From Kuafuiihalomonas sp964477875 (GTDB taxonomy: Bacteria > Myxococcota > Kuafuiibacteriia > Kuafuiibacteriales > Kuafuiibacteriaceae): a stretch of DNA of 6,557 nt. A program made the position numbers and the translations under genes. The stretch's first letter is position 1; each line of letters opens with the position of its first letter. Shown here in pieces: positions 1 through 5,194 of this stretch. The notes below the pieces were generated by a model. That model was not told the DNA's origin. It did not search any database and worked only from the letters and a program-made list of their open reading frames with translations. The stretch is from contig CAYZFR010000215.1 of the NCBI GenBank assembly GCA_964477875.1, positions 1 to 6,557 of the forward strand, in the 5' to 3' direction.

Positions 1-26
1 AGCGCGAGGACGAAGCTGCCGAGCAT
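1..26 (-). CDS. Start of an unidentified gene, cut by the window edge
   Basis: Ten bases after the lipoprotein stop an ATG opens a frame reading 'MLGSFVLA' up to the left edge. A GGAGG overlapping the end of the lipoprotein stop region lies five bases upstream of it, a strong ribosome-binding site. The hydrophobic beginning would fit a signal peptide or membrane protein, but eight codons cannot identify the product. The short spacing suggests co-transcription with the lipoprotein gene. Confidence 0.5.
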
Positions 27-36
27 GCTCGCCTCC

Positions 37-624
37 TCACTGCGCCAGCTGGCGCTCTTCCTCTTCGCGGAGGTCGTCGAAAGACCGCTCGGCGGCCTTG
101 CGCACGGCTTCCTTCGTCTTGGCGTTCAGCTCCCTCGCCTTCTCGATTTGACCGAGGAAGGCCTCCATGTCCAAGCGCGCGAGGCTGTAGATCGTGCCTT
201 CGACCGGGTGGATCCAATGGTCGACGATCTCGACCCCGTTCAGGGTGTTGGCCGAGAAGGTCTTGATGGCTTGCTCCACACGCTGCTCCTCCGAGCTCGC
301 GCTGAAGTCGCCGGCCGTCGTCGAGGCCTGATAGTCCTTCATGAGTGAGGCCGAGTAGGTCTCGAAGACCTTCGAGATCTCCTGCCGGGCCCTGTTGTCG
401 GCCGTCGAGCGGGCCAGGGAGTGATTGCGGATCCCCGAGGCCGAGCCGACGCCGAAGAAGACCTTGTCCTTCCCGTCCTCCAGGCCCGAGCCCTTATTGA
501 CCCACTCTGGGTATTCGACGACGGCACCGTTGGGGGTGAGCTGCCCCTTGGCCGTCTTGGCCCCGCCGCCGCAGGCGGCGTTCCCCAAGCTGAGCGCTCC
601 GATGATGAACCAGTGTTTCTTCAT
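37..624 (-). CDS. LPP20-family lipoprotein
   Basis: This 195-residue predicted envelope lipoprotein has a lipoprotein-type signal: a basic Met-Lys-Lys start, a hydrophobic stretch 'WFIIGALSLG' and a candidate lipidated Cys18 in 'NAAC', followed by Gly residues. The -3 residue is Asn instead of the usual Leu, so the lipobox is atypical. The body has 'VFFGVGSASGIRNHSLARS' (about 55-73), 'ADNRARQEISKVF' and 'KDYQAST', the pattern of LPP20-type lipoproteins common in Gram-negative and deltaproteobacterial genomes. The C-terminal part (about 158-195) is Glu/Lys/Arg-rich and probably helical. The molecular role of the family is poorly known. The ATG has GGAGG at seven bases. It is probably a separate transcription unit or read-through from rplQ, and is followed ten bases on by another start. 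Confidence 0.8.
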   Translation of the reverse strand: MKKHWFIIGALSLGNAACGGGAKTAKGQLTPNGAVVEYPEWVNKGSGLEDGKDKVFFGVGSASGIRNHSLARSTADNRARQEISKVFETYSASLMKDYQASTTAGDFSASSEEQRVEQAIKTFSANTLNGVEIVDHWIHPVEGTIYSLARLDMEAFLGQIEKARELNAKTKEAVRKAAERSFDDLREEEERQLAQ

Positions 625-635
625 TGCCTTGCCTC

Positions 636-650
636 CGGGCCCACGGCCCG
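636..650 (-). promoter_or_regulatory. Hairpin abutting the lipoprotein gene's ribosome-binding site
   Basis: CGGGCC and GGCCCG pair over 6 bp around a GUG loop, 11 bases before the lipoprotein ATG. The last G of the stem is also the first G of the GGAGG Shine-Dalgarno, so folding could limit ribosome access. The rplQ-lipoprotein gap of 102 bases holds this, the hairpin after rplQ, and no convincing promoter. Regulation is inference only. Confidence 0.25.
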
Positions 651-691
651 ACCTCCCCGTTGTTCCAGATTCGGGGCCTGCGGCAAAGCCC

Positions 692-710
692 GGCGCCCAT
701 TATGGGCGCC
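692..710 (-). terminator. Hairpin after rplQ, possible weak terminator
   Basis: A near-perfect palindrome 16 bases after the rplQ stop pairs GGCGCCCA with UGGGCGCC around a three-base UAA loop. The position suits the end of the ribosomal operon. The downstream bases are GGGCUUUGCC, so only three U residues occur and no proper U-tract exists; intrinsic termination would be weak. It may instead protect the mRNA 3' end, or terminate with help. A second weaker stem (GGGCUU / AGGCCC) follows immediately. Confidence 0.4.
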
Positions 711-726
711 CTCACGTGGCCGACTT

Positions 727-1158
727 TCATTCCGCGTCGGCGGAGGCGCTTTCGAAGTCGTAGTCCACGAACTCGATGAAGGCCATGGGAGCAGCGTCTC
801 CGGGCCGGGGAGCGAGCTTGACGACCCGGGTGTAGCCCCCGTTTCGCTCCTTGAAGCGCTCCGCCAGGTCACCGAAAAGGGCCTCCACTACCCGCGCCTG
901 CCGAACCGGCCCGGTGGGGCCACGCCGGATGTGCTTGCCCGGACCTCCGAGAAGGCCGAAGGCCTGGCGCCGCGACGCGTCGCCGCCCTTCTTCCCCATC
1001 GTCACCAGGCGTTCGGCGACCCGACGGAGTTCCTTGGCTTTGGGCTCGGTGGTCCGAATCCGACCGTTCTCCACCAGGGCCATGGCCAAGTTGGCGAACA
1101 GGGCTTTCCGATGGCTCCGGTTCCGACCCAACTTTCGAAATGCTTTACGGTGCCGCAC
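727..1158 (-). CDS. rplQ: Ribosomal protein L17 (bL17), with internal insertion
   Basis: This 143-residue protein lies in the large subunit close to the polypeptide exit tunnel. The N-terminal half is typical: 'MRHRKAFRKLGRNRSHRKAL', 'FANLAMALVENGRIRTTEPK', 'AKELRRVAERLVTMGKK'. The C-terminal motif 'ERNGGYTRVVKLAPRPGDAAPMAFIEFVD' region (about 105-132) is also clear. Between 'SRRQAF' and 'VVEALFGDLA' there is a Gly/Arg/Pro-rich stretch (about residues 69-89) longer than the short loop of the L17 sequences I recall. The start is GTG at 1158-1156, with TAAGGAG overlapping the rpoA stop; no better start exists. It ends the ribosomal operon, as in most bacteria. Confidence 0.97.
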   Translation of the reverse strand: MRHRKAFRKLGRNRSHRKALFANLAMALVENGRIRTTEPKAKELRRVAERLVTMGKKGGDASRRQAFGLLGGPGKHIRRGPTGPVRQARVVEALFGDLAERFKERNGGYTRVVKLAPRPGDAAPMAFIEFVDYDFESASADAE

Positions 1159-1171
1159 GTTCTATCGCTCC

Positions 1172-2173
1172 TTACTTTTTGAGGTCCTTCGGAGGCCAGT
1201 TGTCCAGCTTCATTCCGAGCGACAACCCCATCTCCGCCAGGATCTCCTTGATTTCCTTCAGCGACTTGCGGCCGAAGTTCTTGGTCTTCAGCATCTCGCT
1301 CTCTGTCTTCTGCACCAGGTCGCCGATGTACTTGATGTTCGCGTTGGCCAGGCAGTTCGCCGAGCGCACGGACAGCTCCAGCTCGTCGACGGTACGGAGG
1401 AGGTTCTCGTTGAACTTCTCTTCCGGCTGGGGCTCGACGATGATCTCGGGCTCCTGATCCTCTTCGAAGTTGATGAAGATCGAGAGCTGGTCTTTAATGA
1501 TCTTCGCCGCGAACGCGATCGCATCCTCGGGCGAGACCGAACCATCGGTCCAGGTCTCCAAGGTCAGCTTGTCGTAATCGGTTCGCTGACCGACGCGGGC
1601 GTTGGTGACGTGGTAGTTCACCTTCTTCACGGGGGAGAAGATGGCGTCGATCGGAATGGCATCCACCGGCATGGTGGGGGTCTTGTTGCCGTCGGCCTGC
1701 ACGTAGCCCCGTCCTTTCCGGCAGGTCATCTCCATCTTCAGATGACCGTCCTCGCCTACGGTGGCGATCACGAGATCTTGGTTCAGGATGGAGACGCCCT
1801 CCGAAGTCTCGATGTCCGAGGCGTGCACCTGGCAGGGCCCCTTCTTGTCGATGCGGAGGGTGCGCTGTTCGAAGGTCTCCATCTTGATGAGGACGTCCTT
1901 CACGTTGAGGATGATGTCGGCGACGTCCTCGGTGATGCCCGGCAGCGAGGTGAACTCGTGCAGAGCGCCTTCGATGCGGACGGAGGTCACGGCCGCGCCC
2001 TGAAGAGAGCTCAGGAGAACCCTCCTCAGGGAGTTGCCGATGGTCATACCAAAGCCGCGCTCGAGCGGCTCGGCGAAGAAGCGACCGTAGGTCAGCGTGC
2101 TCGCGTCCTTGTCGATGACCAAACGCTTGGGCTTGATCAGGTCTCGCCAGTTTCTGTGAATGTCTCTTTGCAT
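1172..2173 (-). CDS. rpoA: RNA polymerase alpha subunit
   Basis: This 333-residue protein dimerises to nucleate RNA polymerase assembly; its C-terminal domain binds promoter UP elements and activators. The N-terminal domain spans about residues 1-235, with the dimer/beta-contact motif 'LERGFGMTIGNSLRRVLLSS' at 37-56. An acidic flexible linker follows at about 236-256. The C-terminal domain, about 257-320, contains 'LELSVRSANCLANANIKYIG', in which Arg270 and Asn273 correspond to the DNA-contacting Arg265 and Asn268 of E. coli, then 'NFGRKSLKEIKEIL' and 'GLSLGMKLDNWPP'. All key positions are present and length is normal. The ATG follows GAGG at a normal distance. The TAA stop forms part of the rplQ ribosome-binding site. 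Confidence 0.99.
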   Translation of the reverse strand: MQRDIHRNWRDLIKPKRLVIDKDASTLTYGRFFAEPLERGFGMTIGNSLRRVLLSSLQGAAVTSVRIEGALHEFTSLPGITEDVADIILNVKDVLIKMETFEQRTLRIDKKGPCQVHASDIETSEGVSILNQDLVIATVGEDGHLKMEMTCRKGRGYVQADGNKTPTMPVDAIPIDAIFSPVKKVNYHVTNARVGQRTDYDKLTLETWTDGSVSPEDAIAFAAKIIKDQLSIFINFEEDQEPEIIVEPQPEEKFNENLLRTVDELELSVRSANCLANANIKYIGDLVQKTESEMLKTKNFGRKSLKEIKEILAEMGLSLGMKLDNWPPKDLKK

Positions 2174-2190
2174 GATGTCCTCGCCACCTC

Positions 2191-2209
2191 TCGCCGGTCG
2201 GGCCGGCGA
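2191..2209 (-). promoter_or_regulatory. Perfect hairpin upstream of the rpoA ribosome-binding site
   Basis: The rpsK-rpoA gap of 68 bases, the longest inside the operon, holds a perfect 7-bp inverted repeat (UCGCCGG / CCGGCGA) with a five-base CCCGA loop. It ends 17 bases before the rpoA ATG. The rpoA Shine-Dalgarno (GAGG) lies just downstream and is not in the stem. There is no U-tract, so termination is unlikely. It may be an mRNA-processing, stability or protein-binding element, or a chance GC-rich palindrome. It stands where rpsD is usually found. Function is unproven. Confidence 0.35.
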
Positions 2210-2241
2210 ACCACTGCTGAGGCTCTCCTAGTCTCGTCCAA

Positions 2242-2631
2242 TCAGACGCGCCGGCGCTTGGGTGGCCGGCAACCGTTGTGGGGAAGCGGGGTCACGTCCT
2301 TGACCAGACTGACCTTCAAACCGGCCGCGGCCACGGCCCGCAAGGCCGCCTCTCGGCCCGAGCCCGGGCCCTTCACCAAGACGACGGCCGACTTCATCCC
2401 GTTGTCCATGGCCCGGCGTGCGGCCTCGTCGGCCGCCACCTGAGCGGCGAACGGGGTCGACTTCCGAGATCCCTTGAAGCCCTTCGAGCCCGCCGAGCAC
2501 CAGGACACCACGTTCCCCCCCATGTCGGTGAAGGTGACGAGGGTGTTGTTGAACGAGGCCTGAATGTGGGCCACCCCGTTCGGGACGTTCTTCTTGGCCT
2601 TCTTCTTCTGGCCGCCTTTGGGATTCGCCAT
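2242..2631 (-). CDS. rpsK: Ribosomal protein S11 (uS11)
   Basis: This 129-residue protein belongs to the small-subunit platform, near the E site and the mRNA exit, and supports mRNA selection. The basic N-terminus 'MANPKGGQKKKAKKNV' leads into 'GVAHIQASFNNTLVTFTD' and 'GNVVSWCSAGSKGFKGSRKS'. The C-terminus is the canonical 'PHNGCRPPKRRRV', with the Asn119-Gly120 pair that in E. coli S11 carries isoaspartate. Length equals that of E. coli. The start lies five bases after the rpsM TAG and has no strong Shine-Dalgarno, so it is probably coupled to rpsM. In many bacteria rpsD follows; here a 68-base gap leads straight to rpoA. Confidence 0.98.
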   Translation of the reverse strand: MANPKGGQKKKAKKNVPNGVAHIQASFNNTLVTFTDMGGNVVSWCSAGSKGFKGSRKSTPFAAQVAADEAARRAMDNGMKSAVVLVKGPGSGREAALRAVAAAGLKVSLVKDVTPLPHNGCRPPKRRRV

Positions 2632-2636
2632 CGCTG

Positions 2637-3002
2637 CTACTTCTTCTTGATCCCGCCCTTACGAGGGCCCTTTCGCGTCCGAGCGTTCGTGTGGGTGCGC
2701 TGACCGCGCACCGGAAGACCACGGCGATGCCGAATGCCGCGGTGGCAGCCCAAATCCATGAGCCGCTTGATGTTCATCGAGATATCCCGGCGGAGATCAC
2801 CCTCGACCCGGAGGCTGTCGTCGATGACGGTGCGGATCCGCGCCAGCGCATCCTCGTCGACCTCGTCGGTCCGGGCGTCGGCCGAGACCTCGGCCTGCTC
2901 CAGGATGCTCAACGACGTGGTGCGGCCGATGCCGTAAATGTAGGTGAGGGCCACGCCCATCTTCTTGTTCTTCGGAAGGTCGACGCCTGCAATACGTGCC
3001 AT
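2637..3002 (-). CDS. rpsM: Ribosomal protein S13 (uS13)
   Basis: This 121-residue protein sits in the small-subunit head, where it contacts the large subunit and P-site tRNA. The N-terminus is 'MARIAGVDLPKNKKMGVALT', followed by the helix-turn region 'YIYGIGRTTSLSIL'. The C-terminus has the signature 'RHRRGLPVRGQRTHTNARTR' and a basic tail ending in three lysines that reaches toward tRNA. Length is normal. The ATG lies nine bases after the rpmJ stop and has only a purine-rich GAGAGA ahead of it, a weak ribosome-binding site, so expression may depend on coupling to rpmJ. It ends five bases before rpsK. Confidence 0.98.
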   Translation of the reverse strand: MARIAGVDLPKNKKMGVALTYIYGIGRTTSLSILEQAEVSADARTDEVDEDALARIRTVIDDSLRVEGDLRRDISMNIKRLMDLGCHRGIRHRRGLPVRGQRTHTNARTRKGPRKGGIKKK

Positions 3003-3011
3003 GAGTCTCTC

Positions 3012-3128
3012 TCAGCCCTGCCGCTGCTTGTGGCTGGGGTTGTCTTTGCAGATCACGCGCACCACGCCCTTGCGCCGCACGATCTTGCAGCTGGAGCACA
3101 TCTGCTTTACTGAAGTCCGAACTTTCAT
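3012..3128 (-). CDS. rpmJ: Ribosomal protein L36 (bL36), zinc-binding type
   Basis: This 38-residue protein is the smallest ribosomal protein and is embedded in large-subunit 23S rRNA. The sequence starts 'MKVRTSVKQMCSSCKIVRRK' and ends 'NPSHKQRQG'. The zinc ligands of the C+ form are present: Cys11, Cys14, Cys27 and His33. Length is exactly typical (37-38). The ATG has AGGAG six bases upstream, merged with the stop of the preceding small ORF. Nine bases separate it from rpsM, the usual next gene. Met10 replaces the more common Lys/Ile in this region, a minor variation. The identification is secure despite the size. Confidence 0.97.
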   Translation of the reverse strand: MKVRTSVKQMCSSCKIVRRKGVVRVICKDNPSHKQRQG

Positions 3129-3137
3129 CTCTTGCTC

Positions 3138-3206
3138 CTACCCGATCTTGACCGGGTCGCGCGGCTTATCATGGGCCACCCTAATTGGGAAACGCTTTTC
3201 CATCAT
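3138..3206 (-). CDS. Possible 22-aa small ORF between adk and rpmJ, unrecognised
   Basis: The ORF reads M-M-E-K-R-F-P-I-R-V-A-H-D-K-P-R-D-P-V-K-I-G-stop. Its first ATG overlaps the adk stop as ATGA, and a second in-frame ATG follows at once. The sequence AGGAGGT lies six bases upstream of the first ATG, the best Shine-Dalgarno match seen in the window. The TAG stop forms part of TAGGAG, which is the rpmJ ribosome-binding site. This is the site where map and infA often lie, but the peptide does not resemble IF-1 or methionine aminopeptidase. It could be a leader or coupling peptide that keeps ribosomes moving into rpmJ, a degenerate remnant, or chance: the Shine-Dalgarno bases also encode Adk residues. 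I assign no function. Confidence 0.45.
   Translation of the reverse strand: MMEKRFPIRVAHDKPRDPVKIG
3140..3157 (-). promoter_or_regulatory. Stem-loop directly before the rpmJ ribosome-binding site
   Basis: In the transcript the arms ACCCGGU and AUCGGGU pair over 7 bp (one G-U) around a CAAG tetraloop. The 3' arm ends on the first base of the small ORF's TAG, and the rpmJ AGGAG follows with no gap. A ribosome finishing the small ORF would open the stem. This geometry fits translational coupling or a translation-sensitive control of rpmJ and downstream genes. No U-tract follows, so it is not an intrinsic terminator. That it regulates anything is inference; GC-rich DNA forms such stems by chance fairly often. 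Confidence 0.35.
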
Positions 3207-3859
3207 TGGCCCACCTCCTGCACGATGGCTTCGAAGACCGCCTCCGGCGCCCGGTCCCCATCGACCCGGCGGACCAGCCCCTGGGCTTCATAGTAGGGAA
3301 TCACAGCTGCGGTCTGGGCCTCATAGGCATCCAGGCGGACATTCACCTTGGACTCGGTGTCGTCCTTCCGCTGGTAGATCTGGTTGGACCCGCAAGTTCT
3401 GCAAGAGCCGTCGCTCGGGGGCGGGTCGAAGGTCACGTGGTAGACGGTCCCGCAGTTGGCGCAGCAACGCCGCCCGGTGATGCGGTCGACGATGGCCCCC
3501 CGCGGCACCTCGATCGCCACCACCCGGTTCAGCGGTCGGTCCGTCTCCTCCAGCAGCGCATCCAGAGCCTCGGCCTGAGGCACGGTTCGGGGGAAGCCGT
3601 CCAAAATGAAACCAGGCTGGGCGTCCGGCTGAGCCAGCCGCTTGTGGATGAGGTCGATGATCAGCTGGTCGGGCACCAGCTCGCCGCTGTCCATGAAGCC
3701 CTTCGCCTTGCGCCCAAGCTCGGTCCCATCCCGCACCGCTGCGCGGAGAATGTCTCCGGTCGAGACCTGGGGCACCCCATACTTCTGGACCAGCTTCTTG
3801 GCCTGGGTTCCCTTCCCGCTTCCGGGGGCCCCGACCAGGATCAGGTTCTTTGCGCTCAC
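3203..3859 (-). CDS. adk: Adenylate kinase (zinc-type LID domain)
   Basis: This 218-residue cytosolic enzyme catalyses ATP + AMP = 2 ADP. The P-loop 'GAPGSGKGT' is at residues 10-18, followed by the AMP-binding 'STGDILRAAV' (33-42) and 'GFILDGFPRT' (83-92). The LID domain carries a C-x2-C-x16-C-x2-C set (Cys133, 136, 153, 156), the layout of zinc-binding adenylate kinases, with an additional Cys132 beside the first ligand. The start is GTG, within the GTGA overlap with the secY stop; no other good start exists. Length is normal for long-form bacterial Adk. The secY-adk order is conserved in many bacteria. Its last codons contain AGGAGGT, which can serve as ribosome-binding site for the small ORF that follows. 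Confidence 0.98.
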   Translation of the reverse strand: MSAKNLILVGAPGSGKGTQAKKLVQKYGVPQVSTGDILRAAVRDGTELGRKAKGFMDSGELVPDQLIIDLIHKRLAQPDAQPGFILDGFPRTVPQAEALDALLEETDRPLNRVVAIEVPRGAIVDRITGRRCCANCGTVYHVTFDPPPSDGSCRTCGSNQIYQRKDDTESKVNVRLDAYEAQTAAVIPYYEAQGLVRRVDGDRAPEAVFEAIVQEVGQ

Positions 3860-5175
3860 GCCGGAGACCTCCGCCGGCGGACGCTAGCGCCCGCCTCGTA
3901 CAGGCCTTCGTAGCTGCGGGTGATGAGGTGGGACTCGATCTGATTCACGGTGTCGAGCGCCACGCCCACCACGATCAGCAGCGCCGTCCCGCCGAAGTAG
4001 AAGGGCAAGTTCGGGTAGGCCGCCAGCAGCGCGTTGGGCAGCACGCACACCGAGGCCAAGTACAGCGCCGCACCGGCCGTGAGCCGGGTGAGCACCCGTT
4101 CGATGTGTTCAGCGGTCTTCTGGCCGGGCCGGATGCCCGGGATGTAGCCGCCGAACTTCTTGAGATTGTCGGCGACGTCGACCGGATTGAAGACCACCGC
4201 CGTGTAGAAGAAGGTGAAGAAGATGATGAGCCCGGCGTAGACCAGGTTATAGCCCAGCTCGGTCGGCAGCAGCGAACCCTGTAGCTGCTTGGCAAGCGCC
4301 GAGTCCGGGAAGAACTGAAGCGCAGTAGCCGGGAAGAGCAGCAGGGACGAGGCGAAAATCGGTGGGATGACGTTGGCCGTGTTGACCTTGAGCGGGAGGT
4401 GCGTGGACTGACCTCCGACTACCTTCCGACCGACCACGCGCTTGTTGTACAGCACCGGAATCCGGCGCTGCCCCCGCTCCACGAACACCACGAAGGCCGT
4501 CGCCGCCAGGACCACCACCGCGACCACGAGGAGCGTGACCGGCTGCAGGGTGCCGCTTTGAGCCTGCTGGAACGCCCGGCCCAGCCCCTGCGGGAGGCCG
4601 GCGATGATGCCGGCGAAGATGATCAGCGACATGCCGTTTCCGATGCCGCGCTCGGTGATCTGCTCACCCAGCCACATGATGAAGGCGGTGCCAGCGGTGA
4701 GCGAAAGGACCGCGACGATTTTGAAACTCAGCCCGGGGTCCACGACCACGTCCTGTCCGTTGATGTTCTGGCCCTCGAGATTGGAGGCGATCACGGTGCC
4801 CTGGACCGTCGCCAGGATGATGGTCAGATAGCGAGTGTACTGGGTGATCTTCTTGCGGCCCTGCTCACCCTCTTTGGACAGCCGCTCCAGACTCGGCACC
4901 ACCACGGTGAGCAGCTGCAGGATGATGCTCGAAGAGATGTAGGGCATGATGCCCAAGGAAAAGACCGATGCCTGCTCCAAAGCGCCGCCAACGAACATGT
5001 TGAACATGCCGATCAGGTTGCCGCTCTGGTCCGAGATGACCTGCTGAACGACGGCCCGGTCCACGCCGGGAACGGAGACGAAGATGCCCAGGCGGTAGAC
5101 GGCGAGCATGGCCAGCGTGAAGAGGACGCGCTGGCGAAGCTCGGGCACCTTTCCGATGTTTGCGAATGAGGTCAT
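3856..5175 (-). CDS. secY: Protein translocase subunit SecY
   Basis: This 439-residue protein is the channel-forming subunit of the SecYEG translocon in the inner membrane. It passes unfolded proteins outward and inserts membrane proteins with SecA or the ribosome. About ten hydrophobic helices are visible, near residues 15-35, 70-92, 113-132, 150-170, 182-200, 212-232, 268-290, 308-330, 362-382 and 392-412. Family motifs include the plug/TM2 region 'SLGIMPYISSSIILQL', 'GERGIGNG'-type 'ITERGIGNGMSLIIFAGI' (173-190), 'GQRRIPVLYNKR', 'LKVNTANVIPPIFASSLLL' and 'FGGYIPGIRPG'. Length matches the family. The ATG has AGGAAAGG nine bases upstream, after rplO. Its TGA overlaps the adk GTG start by four bases, so adk is probably translationally coupled. 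Confidence 0.99.
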   Translation of the reverse strand: MTSFANIGKVPELRQRVLFTLAMLAVYRLGIFVSVPGVDRAVVQQVISDQSGNLIGMFNMFVGGALEQASVFSLGIMPYISSSIILQLLTVVVPSLERLSKEGEQGRKKITQYTRYLTIILATVQGTVIASNLEGQNINGQDVVVDPGLSFKIVAVLSLTAGTAFIMWLGEQITERGIGNGMSLIIFAGIIAGLPQGLGRAFQQAQSGTLQPVTLLVVAVVVLAATAFVVFVERGQRRIPVLYNKRVVGRKVVGGQSTHLPLKVNTANVIPPIFASSLLLFPATALQFFPDSALAKQLQGSLLPTELGYNLVYAGLIIFFTFFYTAVVFNPVDVADNLKKFGGYIPGIRPGQKTAEHIERVLTRLTAGAALYLASVCVLPNALLAAYPNLPFYFGGTALLIVVGVALDTVNQIESHLITRSYEGLYEAGASVRRRRSPA

Positions 5176-5194
5176 GGCTCGGTCCTTTCCTGGG

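Noticed and set aside
698..703. CATAAT-like -10 element before the lipoprotein gene
   Set aside because: It is the loop region of the palindrome after rplQ, and no -35-like sequence sits at the right distance upstream.
2148..2207. Short minus-strand frame starting GTG in the rpsK-rpoA gap (VVRRPDRREV...), with AGGAG upstream, running into rpoA
   Set aside because: It spans a GC-rich hairpin and overlaps the rpoA start out of frame, its Shine-Dalgarno spacing is long, and the peptide does not resemble S4. Chance is the better explanation.
2240..2245. TTGGAC, -35-like, after the rpsK stop
   Set aside because: No -10-like hexamer occurs 16-18 bases downstream; the sequence there is GC-rich.
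421..2443. Long plus-strand open frames, including one of 530 codons opposite rplQ, rpoA and rpsK
   Set aside because: They lie antisense to secure conserved genes, have low-complexity Arg/Leu/Gly-rich translations typical of GC-rich shadow frames, and match no family I recognise.
3138..3206. The adk-rpmJ small ORF as a remnant of infA
   Set aside because: None of its residues line up with IF-1 motifs such as the N-terminal EVEGTVVE or the C-terminal RGRITYR, so a remnant cannot be supported.
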